DNA of 64,000 nt from positions 1 to 64,000 of the forward strand of contig CALKBZ010000002.1 of the NCBI GenBank assembly GCA_937775295.1, read 5' to 3'. Source of the DNA: an uncultured Opitutales bacterium. Its GTDB lineage: Bacteria; Verrucomicrobiota; Verrucomicrobiia; Opitutales; Coraliomargaritaceae. Position 1 is the stretch's first letter; each line of letters starts with the position of its first letter. This document shows positions 47,480 through 59,472 of the stretch, one piece after another. The translations under genes and the position numbers were made by a program. Below the pieces are notes generated by a model. The model was not told the DNA's origin and did no database searches. It saw nothing but the letters and a program-made list of their open reading frames with translations.

Positions 47480-47662
47480 TTACAGGACGAGACGCTCCAG
47501 TTTTAATTGTCGCTTAAATGGGATAGCCCACTTCTCAAGCTCTACCGCCAAGCTCTTCTCGTAGATGCTTTCGATAAGACCCGGTCCCCAATAGCGATGC
47601 ACCTCAATTGCAGCATCAATGATCTTCTTCGTCAGTTCTTCTTCAATAAGTGATTCATTCAT
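47480..47662 (-). pseudogene. Truncated GxxExxY protein gene
   Basis: Reads MNESLIEEELTKKIIDAAIEVHRYWGPGLIESIYEKSLAVELEK, matching the first half of the GxxExxY family (usually ~125 residues), then stops at 60 residues. The second half is gone. The family is often linked to repeats and to rRNA insertions; function unknown. Confidence 0.75.
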
Positions 47663-47994
47663 AAATAATGAGAGTTTTAAATTTCTAATGACAAGCAAGC
47701 CTCCTCCGTGTTTCCGTGCCTCCAGCGCAGCGAGTGGTTAAAAGTCAGAGCACTGAGTGCCCTAACCATTTAAAATAGCGGAGAACCCATGTCGCTTCGC
47801 CTCCTGAGAGCAGCACAATCAATCGAAGGGCGAAGCCAAATGGCGAGAGGCGGTTTCGCTGCAAGTTTCTGATTATCAGTGACTGGCTACTGATCTCTGA
47901 CATTTATTATGCCCTTGGGTGCCGACTGCTGACGGAGCAGAGCGTAGATGGTGAAACAATTTAGGTTAAGCCGTTGTATTTCACTTAATAAAAC
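47663..47994. other. Gap with GxxExxY right repeat and hairpin words
   Basis: Holds the right inverted repeat (47700-47724) and G+C-rich hairpin-like sequence around 47780-47870 (CTTCGCCTC ... GAGGCGG). No gene seen. Confidence 0.45.
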
Positions 47995-48714
47995 TTACGA
48001 GCGCCCCACACGCATGATCTCGGCGGTTAACGCATCAAGTTGTACCTCATGTAACTTACGCTTCGGATCATACTGATCCAGTAACGCCCAGAAATGCTTT
48101 GAATGATTCATCTCGGTCAAATGCGCTAGCTCATGTAAAATCACATAATCCTGCAATTCAGGGGCGACTAGCACCAAGCGCCAATTTAATGAAATCCCCC
48201 CACTCGATGAGCACGAACCCCAGCGACTCGCTTGGTCACGCACACTCAATTTAGAAAAATTTAAATTCAAATATTTGGCGTGATACGCGAGTCGGCACAG
48301 CATTGCATCTTTGGCAAAACGTCGCACCAAGGCCAACAATGCAGCGTCGGCATCGGCACTCGGATGCGGAACGCGCAAGACGATCTCCGCCCCGCCCTGA
48401 TCAAAGATATAATCCGCCCGTAGACGCTCCGTCGGCTCAACGCGCACGGTAAAACGATCGCCACTGCCGGTCAGGAGCGGATGCTCAGTAAACCAATCAG
48501 CTACCGAGCGTGCCCGCGGCACTGTTGCCAACTGCGCTTCCAGCCAGTCACGTTGCTTCTCTATGAATTTTAGCGCCTCCCGATCCGAGCAACGCCACGG
48601 CACCGAAGCCACCGCCTGATTACTATGATTCAAACTAAGCCGCAAATGTCGGGTGCCCTTACGGCGTCGCACATTAATTGATACTGACTCACCGTTGTTA
48701 AGACTTAAAAACAT
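47995..48714 (-). CDS. YgjP/DUF45-type metallopeptidase
   Basis: Protein of 239 residues with the zinc-binding HELAHLTEMNHSKHFW (HExxH plus distal His) and preceding RWGSCSSSGGISLNWRL, the signature of YgjP-like (M48-related, WLM/SprT-group) proteins. Cytoplasmic; no signal or membrane segment. Exact substrate is unknown. Confidence 0.85.
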   Translation of the reverse strand: MFLSLNNGESVSINVRRRKGTRHLRLSLNHSNQAVASVPWRCSDREALKFIEKQRDWLEAQLATVPRARSVADWFTEHPLLTGSGDRFTVRVEPTERLRADYIFDQGGAEIVLRVPHPSADADAALLALVRRFAKDAMLCRLAYHAKYLNLNFSKLSVRDQASRWGSCSSSGGISLNWRLVLVAPELQDYVILHELAHLTEMNHSKHFWALLDQYDPKRKLHEVQLDALTAEIMRVGRS

Positions 48715-48724
48715 TTATCATTAG

Positions 48725-48808
48725 TTGGGAGGGACGACCTCCGCGTCGTCCGCAGTGTGATGGTTCAGCACTAGCCTCGACTGACGAGACGGAGCTCAGC
48801 CTTCCCAA
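48725..48808. repeat. REP-like stem-loop element
   Basis: Outer arms TTGGGAGG and CCTTCCCAA with an inner hairpin GACGACctccgcGTCGTC at 48733-48750 and another GACGAGACGG region. Lies between the peptidase and mazG genes. Confidence 0.6.
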
Positions 48809-48843
48809 TAGATCAAATACATCAGCCATTACTCAGAAATATC

Positions 48844-49515
48844 TCAGCCCTCAACCGATGCTTCCAGCTCATCAACGACAGTCTGCGCATAGCGCCTCAG
48901 CGCTGTCTCAGGTTCTAGTTTTTTGATTCGACAGGCCGCGGCGATCTCAAACAACTGCTTGCCGAGCGCCAACTCATCATCAGCCAACGCCTGCGCAGTC
49001 ATCGCAATGCCATCCGCATCAATCACCTCGGAAGCGTCCATCTTTTGTTTTTGAATCTGCTTATAGACATCCTGCGCATACATCAGCGCCGGCAATTGAT
49101 TGGGTAAGTCCTTAAAACGTCCAACCTGCTGAGGTCCGCGCTTCTTTTCTTCCGCTTTAATTTCGTCCCATTGCTTGAGCACTGCGTCCGAGTCGCCGAG
49201 TTTCGCATTTTCGCCAAACACATGCGGGTGCCGCGTAACCAACTTCTCATTGACCACCGCACACACCGCTTCGAAGTCAAAATGCCCTGCCTCCTGCGCA
49301 ATCTGGGTATGCATGACGACCTGTAACAGCACATCTCCCAATTCTTCTTCCATGTGGTGCATGTCGAGCCGATCAATCGTCTGCAATAACTCGCAGCACT
49401 CATCGACTAAACATTCGGCCAGTGATTGGTGGTCTTGCTCGATATCCCAAGGGCATCCTGTCTCCGGCTCACGCAGCGCCGCCACTGTTTGAATTAAATC
49501 ATTAATAGAACTCAT
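48844..49515 (-). CDS. mazG: Nucleoside triphosphate pyrophosphohydrolase MazG
   Basis: House-cleaning NTP pyrophosphatase of 223 residues. The first MazG domain reads LREPETGCPWDIEQDHQSL and EELGDVLLQVVMH, the Mg-binding EExxD-type helix, then VNEKLVTRHPHVFGEN. The C-terminal half (KKLEPETALRR) follows the enterobacterial pattern. Somewhat shorter than E. coli MazG (263), mainly in the linker. Acts on non-canonical or excess NTPs. Confidence 0.93.
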   Translation of the reverse strand: MSSINDLIQTVAALREPETGCPWDIEQDHQSLAECLVDECCELLQTIDRLDMHHMEEELGDVLLQVVMHTQIAQEAGHFDFEAVCAVVNEKLVTRHPHVFGENAKLGDSDAVLKQWDEIKAEEKKRGPQQVGRFKDLPNQLPALMYAQDVYKQIQKQKMDASEVIDADGIAMTAQALADDELALGKQLFEIAAACRIKKLEPETALRRYAQTVVDELEASVEG

Positions 49516-49779
49516 ACCCTAATCCGCTAAATAGCCGCCGCCGATTTGGCGAATAAAAAGCGTCGGCACGGTGATTTAGCAACACTGTGGCGTGCGAGCT
49601 CACTCGCGCCCTCAAAGCGAGGGCATCTCCCTCGCAGGCTCAAGCAAGCACGAACACCACGAGATGGAATACAGACCAGAGAAACGCTCCCCCGTCTCAT
49701 AACGGAGGCCACAGTTAAAGACTCAAGCGATTCGCCCATAAAAAAGGGCGGACTTCTCAGCCCGCCCTGTAATCAAAAC

Positions 49780-51249
49780 TTATTGGTTGCGGCCGCGCGA
49801 ACGAGTCGGCGCTGCGCCCTGCGACGATCCACTGGAACCGCCACCGCCGCCTTGCGGACGACCACCGCCACCTTGCGGGCGACCACCGCCACCTTGTGGA
49901 CGACCACCGCCGCCTTGCGGACGACCACCGCCACCTTGTGGACGACCACCGCCGCCTTGCGGACGACCACCGCCGCCTTGCGAACGACCACCGCCGCCTT
50001 GCGAACGACCACCACCGCCGCCTTGCGAACGACCACCACCGCCGCCGCCACGGTTCTGTTGCCCGGGTGCGGGGCGTGATTTCTTCGAGCGTGTCGCTGG
50101 GCGTGGCACAGCAATCTTTTCGCCGCGGTCATCAATTCTGAAGAGTGGAATGTTTTTCTTCATCGTCTTCTCAATGTCCCAGAGGTAGCCCTCTTCCACA
50201 TCACTGACCAGTGAGACTGCGTTACCCGCCTTACCAGCACGGCCCGTGCGGCCGATGCGGTGCACATAGTCTTCGGGAATATTGGGCAGCTCGTAATTCA
50301 CCACATGCGGCAAATCAGCGATATCGAGGCCACGCGCAGCAATATCAGTCGCGACCATCACACGGATCTTATTGGACTTGAACATGCTCAACGCACGTTC
50401 ACGAGCGGACTGGCTCTTGTTGCCATGAATCGCCATTGCGCTAATGCCTTGCTTATCCAAATGCGTAGCGAGCTTATTAGCGCCATGCTTGGTGCGAGAA
50501 AAGACCAGCACTTGCGTCCACTCCCCCTGCTCGATCATATCGGCCAAAAATTGTGGTTTTGCATTTTGACTGACGACATACGCCTCTTGATCGACGCGAT
50601 CCGCAGTGGCATTACGCGCAGCCACTTCGACTTCGACCGCATTGTGCAGCATGGAATCAGCGAGTTTCTTGACATCCTTGGTATAGGTGGCCGAAAAGAA
50701 CAAGTTTTGCCGCTTGGCAGGCATCAATTGCAGAATCTTTTTAATATCATTGATAAAGCCCATGTCCAACATGCGATCAGCTTCGTCGAGCACTAGCATC
50801 TCTATGTTTGAGAGTTGCATCTCACCACGTTGGCAGAGGTCGAGCAAACGGCCTGGAGTGGCGACGACAATGTCGAGTCCACGACGGAGTGCATTGATCT
50901 GCGGCTGAAAACCCACACCACCGAAAATCACAAACGAGCGAATGTTCACATGCTGACCGTAATCAACGATACTTTGATGGACCTGTGCCGCGAGCTCACG
51001 AGTCGGCGCTAGGACGAGCGCGCGGGGGCGCTTGTTCTGGCCGTTAAACTCAGATCCGGAGAGGATCTGCAGCATGGGCAAACTAAAGGCGGCAGTTTTA
51101 CCCGTGCCAGTTTGTGCGCCGCCGAGGACGTCGCGGCGGTCAAGGACCGCAGGAATTGCACGTGCCTGAATAGGCGAAGGTATGGTGTAGCCTTTGGCTT
51201 CAACGGCTGCAACGAGTTCGGGAATGAGTCCCAGTTCAGAAAATGACAT
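49780..51249 (-). CDS. DEAD-box RNA helicase, RhlE-like, with Gly-rich repeat tail
   Basis: RNA helicase of 489 residues. Core motifs: Q-motif PSPIQARAIPAVL, AQTGTGKTAAF, PTRELAAQ, VLDEADRMLDMGF, FSATYTKD, ATDIAARGLDIADLPHVVNYELP and HRIGRTGRAGK. The last ~90 residues are nearly pure GGGGRPQ/GGGGRSQ repeats. Such tails bind RNA and, in other organisms, help cold adaptation and phase separation. The repeat is also a DNA-level tandem array of ~24-bp units, so its length may vary between strains. Confidence 0.93.
   Translation of the reverse strand: MSFSELGLIPELVAAVEAKGYTIPSPIQARAIPAVLDRRDVLGGAQTGTGKTAAFSLPMLQILSGSEFNGQNKRPRALVLAPTRELAAQVHQSIVDYGQHVNIRSFVIFGGVGFQPQINALRRGLDIVVATPGRLLDLCQRGEMQLSNIEMLVLDEADRMLDMGFINDIKKILQLMPAKRQNLFFSATYTKDVKKLADSMLHNAVEVEVAARNATADRVDQEAYVVSQNAKPQFLADMIEQGEWTQVLVFSRTKHGANKLATHLDKQGISAMAIHGNKSQSARERALSMFKSNKIRVMVATDIAARGLDIADLPHVVNYELPNIPEDYVHRIGRTGRAGKAGNAVSLVSDVEEGYLWDIEKTMKKNIPLFRIDDRGEKIAVPRPATRSKKSRPAPGQQNRGGGGGGRSQGGGGGRSQGGGGRSQGGGGRPQGGGGRPQGGGGRPQGGGGRPQGGGGRPQGGGGRPQGGGGGSSGSSQGAAPTRSRGRNQ
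49790..50055. repeat. Tandem coding repeat for the Gly-rich tail
   Basis: About ten near-identical units of roughly 21-24 bp of the form CGACCACCGCCACCTTGCGG on the plus strand. They encode (R/S)(P/Q)QGGGG on the minus strand. Confidence 0.85.
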
Positions 51250-52332
51250 AACGATTTGCTTTGAGTAGTGAGGCGCTCTGGCCGCCTTAATAAGGCGATT
51301 CTCCGATCATGCGACTCTTGGATAGCTGAGGCAGTTTTGACTGCAGCTTGGATAATAAGTGCATGCTAAAAAAGTCGGATCTCTCCCGAAGCATGCGGCC
51401 GCCCTGTAACGGTACGGCGAAGATTGAGCGGGAGGTGTATCGTAAAGAATGCCGTTCGCCTAGCAAAAAGAGTCAAACCACGGTATGGGCAGAATTATTG
51501 GGCTAACTGGTCAGTTGGATTTAGCTGTTCACGCATCGAGAGATCTGCAGAAACTCGGGTTTTAAGTGTGTAAGAGTTCTTGGGTACATTCAAAAAGTCG
51601 ATGGTTACCAACGAGAAAGAGCACAATCCATACAATATATACTGGCGCGCATCATATTTTGTGATTTTGGAAGGCTAGAGCATATCTTGCCCTACACGGA
51701 GCCGCAGACCAACAAGCACCCCACGATGGAGTCTCCCGTAGAGGCGCAGAGGCGCAGAGTTTTCTAAGGCGAATCAAAAAATAACCAGAATATCACAAAA
51801 GAAATGTAACTAAGGAAAGTGCCCAAGTCCACCACCTGCTAGCTCTGCGCCCCGTCGCCTCCGCGCGACGGAGGTCTGCCGTAGATGGCGTAGAAAAACA
51901 GCAGAGCAATAGCCCTACCACAATTAATATCGCGTAGAGACGTTGAGCAATCTTGCAGCACTCTCCGTAATCGCAGTCTTATGATCGAAACGACCTCGCC
52001 AATACGCTCCACTTTGAGAACTGCTTCATTCATCCTGTTTTCACCAATCTTTATGCGCGGCAGTATAGTACAACCAACCGAGCTGCGGCGGCGACCATTG
52101 TAAATCATGGTTAAGGTAGTGCGACGGAGTGCCTAGGCAAACGTGAGTCACTCGAAACTAGGGGCCCACGAGTCAAAGGAAGCCCCACGGCGCACTGAAA
52201 TAGATGCATAAAAAGAGCGAAAACTTCCCCAATTGCTCTTCTATGACATCAAAAACGATGGGATGCGAACTCGGGACCACATAGGACGAGCTATATCAAA
52301 CGCTTTAAAAAAACTCTCTTTAGCTTCGTCAT
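51250..52332. other. 1.1-kb gap, no firm gene
   Basis: Upstream of the DEAD-box helicase gene. It has GAGGCGCAGAGGCGCAGAG at 51741-51759 and an imperfect inverse at 51843-51861, of the same type as the repeats beside the GxxExxY relic, suggesting a lost insert. A minus-strand frame at 51839-52108 (89 codons) is Arg-rich without family look. A long cold-shock-type leader for the helicase is possible but not shown. Confidence 0.4.
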
Positions 52333-52824
52333 CTACCGCTTCGGGTTGACCTCGCGAAAGGTCGTGACGAAGTCGACCATCAGATCGCGCAACTCTGCTT
52401 TAATAACTTCAACTTGCTTCGAGCCGGAACTAGAGCTGCCGCGGCGGCGCATTTCAAAAACTGTCGCGACAGTCTTTTCGTCGTTGCGGTCAATCGTCAC
52501 GAAATCGCGCACTTGCACGATCAACTCAAATTCACCGGAAGCAATGCGACTGGAGGTATCGATTGAAAGTTGAATGAGCGGGATATTTACCTCTGGTTGA
52601 TTCAACACATAGGTATTCAGAGCGATATTGCCGCGCCTGAGTTGGAGCTCCATAATATCATTAAAATCGAGACTTTCACTCGATTGAATATCAGATGCCA
52701 TGGATGTATCCACAGTCATGTACAACGAATAGATGCCTCTTAAATGAGCGCTTGTAGCCTCATCGGCAGCGGTAATTTGAACAAGGAACAGGAACGATAG
52801 TAACAGGCAAAAATGGCGCATCAT
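52333..52824 (-). CDS. Hypothetical secreted protein
   Basis: Protein of 163 residues with an N-terminal signal peptide (FCLLLSFLFLVQITAADEA). The mature part has a beta-rich middle (IPLIQLSIDTSSRIASGEFELIVQVRDFVTI) and a basic Ser-rich stretch RRRGSSSSGSKQ. No family recognised. Confidence 0.65.
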   Translation of the reverse strand: MMRHFCLLLSFLFLVQITAADEATSAHLRGIYSLYMTVDTSMASDIQSSESLDFNDIMELQLRRGNIALNTYVLNQPEVNIPLIQLSIDTSSRIASGEFELIVQVRDFVTIDRNDEKTVATVFEMRRRGSSSSGSKQVEVIKAELRDLMVDFVTTFREVNPKR

Positions 52825-53002
52825 AAGTCGAGAGTGTAGATTGGTAGTAAGTGAATGAAGCCTTGGCTTCTATACAAGAATATGGTCTCTAAAACTTAAT
52901 CGCAGGCAAATCTAAAATAACCAAAATAATGATGTAGTGAATCATGCGTTAGTTTGTACGCGGCTATTGACAAGCCCCCGACCCTCACGAGTCTACACCA
53001 TC

Positions 53003-53485
53003 ATGCGTATACTCCTACTAGCCCTTTTCAGCCTCCTATGCATCTCTTGCGCTACGACCAAGAGGCCCGTACTGACGAACGTCGCTATCCTCGACATCAA
53101 ACCACGGTATATTGAGGCAGAGGCTTTTAAACGCGCGTCTGAGTATTTGACTGGCAAGGAAAATCTCGGAAGTCGAGTCATCGTTCGCACTGATAAAAGT
53201 GAACGTGCGGGCTACTATTTCGCGCTGATCCTCGACGAGCAAGTGCGCGACCTTCCTGCAGGCACCTACATCAAAGGCGAATTCTACACCCCGAATTCAC
53301 TCGATTCACAAGAGCACACCTTTCAATTGCCCTCAAAATTGCCAAAGAGTAAGGAAATTTTCGTTGGTTTAACCGGCGAAGACTGGCCAAGCCAAAGTGC
53401 CACACCCGCTGCTTGGCGGTTCACGATATTGAACTCCAATGGTGAGGTGCTCGGTACAAAAAAGAGCTATCTTTGGAGTTTCTAA
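53003..53485 (+). CDS. Hypothetical lipoprotein
   Basis: Protein of 160 residues started at the ATG at 53003. The signal ends in a lipobox (LLCISC), so the mature protein should be lipid-anchored. The rest is a single globular domain with strands such as IVRTDKSERAGYYFALILDEQV and WRFTILNSNGEVLGTKKSYLW, ending right before psd. Looks like an immunoglobulin-type fold of an outer-membrane or periplasmic lipoprotein; no named family. Confidence 0.65.
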   Translation: MRILLLALFSLLCISCATTKRPVLTNVAILDIKPRYIEAEAFKRASEYLTGKENLGSRVIVRTDKSERAGYYFALILDEQVRDLPAGTYIKGEFYTPNSLDSQEHTFQLPSKLPKSKEIFVGLTGEDWPSQSATPAAWRFTILNSNGEVLGTKKSYLWSF

Positions 53486-53496
53486 GCTATATCGGG

Positions 53497-54411
53497 TCAC
53501 ACCACGACGCCACACTGCTCGCCCATCTTAGCATATACTTCACGGCCGAGTGTGGCTTGCGCTAAAAGATCATTGTCAAAACGGATGGCGCCAGGCTGGT
53601 AAAGCGTCGCCACGCACGATCCGCCAAAAGAGAAATATCCTTTGTCTGCGCCCTTTTCGACCTGAGTCTCGGCTTGGTAAGTCTGATGCATGCCACCAAC
53701 GCACGTCGCGCCGACCTCCATCACGATCATCCTACCGAACGCAGCCGAATCGACCTCGGTGATCATGCGACGATTCTCCCACAAGATCGACAGCTTGCGG
53801 CGCAGCGCCAACGGGCTCACTGAGCGCAAACTGCCATCTAAAATACGAGCCGCACCAGATCGGCCTGCCACGGGAAAGTGAAAGCGGTGATAGTCCACTG
53901 GACACAGTCGGGAGATCAACAACGAGCCGCCTGCAAACTCCGCAGCCAATTTGGCACTTCCGAGGAACTTCGCTAAATTGAATCGCTGCCCCTTAATATA
54001 AAAACTGTCTGCCGAACTAATGTCTGCAATCGCGAGATGTCGCCCATCCGCGGGAAACACCGCAATGGACTCACCTGCGGTGATCGGCCGCGCGCTTGGC
54101 TTAAGCTTGCGATAGAAAAACTCGTTAAAGGAACCATAGCTATGCGCATCAGCCACGAATTCTGCGACATCTACTGCATAGTCGCGAATGAACGGCGCCA
54201 CCTTCTCGCGACTCGCAGGGCGATCCATACGCCAGCCATACCAGCGTGAAAACCACAATCGCTTCACGGCGACTGCCACACTCAGGCGCCCCAAAGGATT
54301 GCCATACGCCCAGCGCAAGAAGGCTTCGCCATAAACTGACTCGGTTTCCACGGCGCCACTATGACGATTAAAAAATTCAATTGGTGCCTCAAATTGTTCG
54401 TTCAGATTCAT
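53497..54411 (-). CDS. psd: Phosphatidylserine decarboxylase
   Basis: Enzyme of about 304 residues making phosphatidylethanolamine. Seen are the N-terminal [22 protein letters not shown], the [11 protein letters not shown] catalytic His segment, and [14 protein letters not shown], in which the Gly-Ser bond is cut to form the pyruvoyl group (usual motif xGGST; Cys replaces Thr here). The ATG at 54411 is 4 bp after the stop of the ClC gene, so the two are cotranscribed. Confidence 0.92.
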   Translation of the reverse strand: MNLNEQFEAPIEFFNRHSGAVETESVYGEAFLRWAYGNPLGRLSVAVAVKRLWFSRWYGWRMDRPASREKVAPFIRDYAVDVAEFVADAHSYGSFNEFFYRKLKPSARPITAGESIAVFPADGRHLAIADISSADSFYIKGQRFNLAKFLGSAKLAAEFAGGSLLISRLCPVDYHRFHFPVAGRSGAARILDGSLRSVSPLALRRKLSILWENRRMITEVDSAAFGRMIVMEVGATCVGGMHQTYQAETQVEKGADKGYFSFGGSCVATLYQPGAIRFDNDLLAQATLGREVYAKMGEQCGVVV

Positions 54412-54415
54412 ACCG

Positions 54416-55780
54416 TTAATCGATGGCTGATCTGCGGCCATATTCTTGTTGATTCGTGTTAATTTCCTGCAGCGTCGATTCCTTCGCCTCAGTGGTGTGG
54501 AACTTAGAGACTGCTACACGCTGCGACGTATAAATGCCAGTATGCCCACTAAAATAATAAGCAGTAAAACAGGCGACAGCGTAGTAAACAGTATTCTCAG
54601 CGCCAAACAACTCGATCCCCATCATCGTGCACGCCAGTGGCGTATTAGTGGCCCCCGCAAATACAGCAATAAAGCCGAGCCCAGCAAACAGATCGACCGG
54701 TGCGCCCGAAAGCATTGCGAGCGTGTTACCTAAGGTCGCTCCGATGAAAAACAACGGCGTCACTTCCCCGCCCTTAAAGCCGAAACTCAATGTGATTGCC
54801 GTCAGCAACAGCTTCCAAAACCAACTAAACGAGTCGGCGCCGCCCGCCGAAAAAGCCGACACAATACTCACACCGTCTGCGCTTGGCGAATTCACGCCAA
54901 GACCGAGATAATCAGTCGTGCCCAAGCAATAACTAATGCTCAACACCAACACTGCGCCAATAGCAGGAATCAGCCATCTACGGCGAATCAACTGCTGGCT
55001 CTTTGCTGTTAAGTAATGCGACAAAACGGTAAATCCATAACTGGCCAAACCAAAAAAAGCACCTGCGATCAGTACCTTGAGTAACAACAACACATCAAAC
55101 GAAATAAAGGACATTGCCCCCATCGCCTCCTTTGCGGAATAGCCGATCGAATAATGCGTATGATGAATTGGAAACGAGGTGCAAGTGATGTCGGCCACCA
55201 AACTAGCAATCAAGCACGGCATCAACGCATCATATTTAATCCGCCCAACAGCCAGCACTTCCAAGGCGAAAATTGCCCCGGTCACTGGCGTGCCAAATAC
55301 CGCGCCAAAGCCCGCGGCCATACCAGCCATCAGCAAGATGCGCTTATCCTCATGGCGAAGGCCAAATTTCTTGGCAAAATAGTCAGCCACACTGCCGCCC
55401 ATCTGCACCGCCGTGCCCTCGCGCCCAGCCGAGCCACCAAATAAATGCGTAATCACGGTCGTCACCAGTACCAGCGGCGCCATCCGAAACGGAATCCCAC
55501 CGCCCGGTTCATGGATCTCATCCATGATTAAATTATTACCCACTTCAGTGTTTTTTCCGTATCGACGGTACAGCCAATAAATACCAATGCCTGCGAGTGG
55601 CAGCAAGCTCAGTAGCCACAGATTGGCCTGTCGAACCTGCGTCGCCGATTCCAATAGCCACAAAAACAACGCGACCACCGCACCCACAACCACCGATACT
55701 GGCAACACTAGCAGCGACCACCGGATCAAGTGCCGAGCGATCCGTAATTGCTCAAATCGTGATTTAGTAGGTGCAAACAT
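54416..55780 (-). CDS. ClC family chloride channel/transporter
   Basis: Membrane protein of 454 residues from the ATG at 55780, with about ten hydrophobic segments. Signature loops are [18 protein letters not shown] (GREGP in classic ClC; Thr replaces Pro), [20 protein letters not shown] and [16 protein letters not shown]. It moves Cl- or a similar anion across the inner membrane. The stop is 4 bp before the psd start. Confidence 0.9.
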   Translation of the reverse strand: MFAPTKSRFEQLRIARHLIRWSLLVLPVSVVVGAVVALFLWLLESATQVRQANLWLLSLLPLAGIGIYWLYRRYGKNTEVGNNLIMDEIHEPGGGIPFRMAPLVLVTTVITHLFGGSAGREGTAVQMGGSVADYFAKKFGLRHEDKRILLMAGMAAGFGAVFGTPVTGAIFALEVLAVGRIKYDALMPCLIASLVADITCTSFPIHHTHYSIGYSAKEAMGAMSFISFDVLLLLKVLIAGAFFGLASYGFTVLSHYLTAKSQQLIRRRWLIPAIGAVLVLSISYCLGTTDYLGLGVNSPSADGVSIVSAFSAGGADSFSWFWKLLLTAITLSFGFKGGEVTPLFFIGATLGNTLAMLSGAPVDLFAGLGFIAVFAGATNTPLACTMMGIELFGAENTVYYAVACFTAYYFSGHTGIYTSQRVAVSKFHTTEAKESTLQEINTNQQEYGRRSAID

Positions 55781-55844
55781 AATTATCCACAACTTACTTG
55801 GCTTGATTCGTGCCAGCTGTAAAGCCTCACGTTCAGTCGATCCT

Positions 55845-55951
55845 ATCGATCTGGTCGATCCAGTTGATGCAGTTGATCTGGTTGATGCGCCTCACAAAAA
55901 GTGCGGAATACCCGCACTTTCTTTAAATTGTAGCCACGCCGCAGTATTATA
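55845..55951 (-). promoter_or_regulatory. Promoter and structured leader of ClC-psd
   Basis: On the minus strand a perfect -10 TATAAT lies at 55951-55946. The ~160-base leader then carries a 9-bp hairpin (AAAGTGCGG / CCGCACTTT, 55898-55920) followed by a short T-run, and a degenerate run of GATCAACTG-like 9-12-bp units (55845-55888). An attenuator is possible. Confidence 0.45.
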
Positions 55952-56285
55952 CCCTTGATTATTGCTATCGTGTTTCGCGCGCGTCGGGTACGAACACATT
56001 TAAAACATCATGGTCATAAGAAGCGACACGGCTACATGCCGCTGAAAAAATCGGAGTGGAGCGGCACGAATCTGACCGCATCCAATCTGCTAATCCGCCT
56101 AAGCCAACACATCTCAAAAGTATCACAAGGTGTCGCGCACCCAAGACATGTGCGGGGCGGGATACTCCCGCGCTAGCTCGATTATAGAGTCACAAAAATA
56201 CCCGAAATAAATCGCGATTAGTCCTTGATCTTTTGCATGCGCACCCATTTATTTCTTCGCTTTCACTTTCAACCAATAGCACACC

Positions 56286-56447
56286 ATGTCACAACACAAC
56301 AGTTTCAGAGCAACCACCGGCGGCGGTGGTAAGAAAAACAGAACAGTCCTCAAGCGTTTCGAACGCGTGGACCTACTCCGCGAACGCGGCGAGTGGAAAG
56401 AAGGCGATCGCGTGATCGGCATCAAGAAGACCAAGCCATCTGAATAA
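56286..56447 (+). CDS. PVC-superphylum small basic ribosome-associated protein
   Basis: Basic protein of 53 residues: MSQHNSFRATTGGGGKKNRT start, then VLKRFERVDLLRERGEWKEG and a VIGIKKTKP end. It matches the small basic protein described as a signature of Planctomycetes-Verrucomicrobia-Chlamydiae and associated with ribosomes in relatives. A strong terminator follows. It is the best taxonomic marker in the window. Confidence 0.9.
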   Translation: MSQHNSFRATTGGGGKKNRTVLKRFERVDLLRERGEWKEGDRVIGIKKTKPSE

Positions 56448-56467
56448 TCCTTTCGGTTTATTTTTTT

Positions 56468-56500
56468 AAAAGGCCCTTCCTTAATCGGAAGGGCTTTTTT
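56468..56500 (+). terminator. Terminator of the small basic protein gene
   Basis: Stem GCCCTTCC / GGAAGGGC extended by A-T pairs, loop TTAATC, then TTTTTT. Confidence 0.92.
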
Positions 56501-56790
56501 GTGCCTGTGTCACAGGGCCAGTGGCGACCTTGCTTGCAACGGCCTCAGTGGTGACCGCAAGAAACGCCCCGAAGGCCGTTGCCCCAAAAGTATAATAACA
56601 AGCAACGACACGCCAAGGAGGCTGTATCAAAAATCACAGCAATTCACACATTTTTTTCCTCCATTATAAGCGACACGCTTGCCGCTTAATTGTCCGCAAC
56701 CTAGTACTGAGCAAAGCGACAAGAGTGTCGCTTCTACCATTTTGAGACCGTCTCCAATAAAAACCCCCTAATTTCTAACCACACATACAC
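56501..56790. other. Gap with inverted repeats, no gene
   Basis: Arms GCAACGGCCT (56536-56545) and AGGCCGTTGC (56573-56582) pair exactly; AAGCGACA / TGTCGCTT form an 8-bp hairpin at 56714-56733, with another AAGCGACAC at 56668. REP-like. Confidence 0.5.
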
Positions 56791-56829
56791 AAAAAAAGCC
56801 CAGCCGCCACTAAGTGACGGCTGGGCTTT
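56791..56829 (-). terminator. Terminator of gpmI
   Basis: Read on the minus strand: stem AAAGCCCAGCCG with extension, 3-base loop, then TTTTTTT. It begins 20 bp after the gpmI stop. Confidence 0.9.
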
Positions 56830-56849
56830 GTGAATACAATACGGTCGCT

Positions 56850-58427
<1,578 letters not shown>

Positions 58428-58461
58428 AAATAATGTGTTGGAATGAAAATTCTAGAATTTG

Positions 58462-59472
58462 TTAAAAAAGATAGCCAAATTGCGACAGGCCGGAAATCGA
58501 CAGAATCGCAAGGTATAGAAAAAGCAATGACACACCTTCACGTCGGCTGACGACATGTCCGCTCTTAAAGATCCATAGCAGCAACACTGAAAGTAGCACG
58601 AGTGCAGGGAACTCAACCAACAGCAATTCATTATGCACATCCATACCGGCAAAAGCCGACACACCGCCACCGATCAAGAGCATATTAAACAAGTTGGAGC
58701 CCACTATATTGCCGGCACACAAATCGCCATGCCCCGCGCGCACCGCCGCGATCGAAGCCGCCAACTCAGGCAAACTCGTGCCAATCGCCACGATCGAGAG
58801 CCCGATAAACAGATCACTGATGCCCACCCGAGTCGCAATTTCGACACTGCACCCAACCAAAAAATCCGCGCCCAAGGCCAACGCTCCCGCGCCAAGCGCA
58901 ACAATCAACAAAGCCTTGCGCGTCGATTGTTGCTGAACCGGCTCAGCACCATCGACAAACTCATCGGCAACTAATTGAGAATCCTGCTGCTTGGCACCAC
59001 GCACCATATAGACCAGATAGGCCACCGTCAGCGCCAGCAAGACCATGCCCTCAAGGCGATGAAATCCACCGCCAAGCGCAAACACGGCAAATAACAGCGT
59101 GACACAAATAAGTATCGGCACCTCGCGACGAATCAAACGTAGGTTGATCTTCAGCGGCGATATAATCGCCGCGACACCGAGTATCAGGCCGATATTGGCG
59201 ATATTACTACCAAGGATATTGCCCAACGCGATGCCGGGATTGTCCTCAGCGGCCATCAGCGAGGTCGCCATTTCAGGCATCGAGGTCGCAATCGACACCA
59301 CAGTCAGACCGATGACCACTGGATTGATTTTCAAGTTGCTCGAAATCGCCACGGCGCCATGGGTCAGCCAATCGCCACCAAAAGCCAGTGCGACAAATCC
59401 CACTAGCATAACAGCTAAAAGTGCCCATGGTGAGAAATCTGGATACGGAAGACTGATAAATGCGAGTGTCAT
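58462..59472 (-). CDS. Calcium/sodium antiporter (CaCA family, YrbG-like)
   Basis: Inner-membrane protein of 336 residues with about ten helices in two inverted repeats. Each half has its alpha-repeat: [19 protein letters not shown]...[16 protein letters not shown] and [15 protein letters not shown]...[16 protein letters not shown], with ion-binding Glu and Asn. A cytoplasmic loop rich in charge ([12 protein letters not shown]) separates them. Divergent from ileS. Confidence 0.93.
   Translation of the reverse strand: MTLAFISLPYPDFSPWALLAVMLVGFVALAFGGDWLTHGAVAISSNLKINPVVIGLTVVSIATSMPEMATSLMAAEDNPGIALGNILGSNIANIGLILGVAAIISPLKINLRLIRREVPILICVTLLFAVFALGGGFHRLEGMVLLALTVAYLVYMVRGAKQQDSQLVADEFVDGAEPVQQQSTRKALLIVALGAGALALGADFLVGCSVEIATRVGISDLFIGLSIVAIGTSLPELAASIAAVRAGHGDLCAGNIVGSNLFNMLLIGGGVSAFAGMDVHNELLLVEFPALVLLSVLLLWIFKSGHVVSRREGVSLLFLYLAILSISGLSQFGYLF

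Noticed and set aside
49790-50055. G+C-rich tandem repeats as CRISPR or origin iterons
   Set aside because: They are in-frame coding repeats of the DEAD-box helicase tail.
51839-52108. 89-codon minus-strand frame
   Set aside because: Arg-rich, no family similarity, includes repeat sequence; more likely decayed DNA.
55781-55951. Fluoride riboswitch before the ClC gene
   Set aside because: The conserved core of that riboswitch is not visible, and the ClC sequence has a GREGT loop that does not by itself point to the fluoride subtype.
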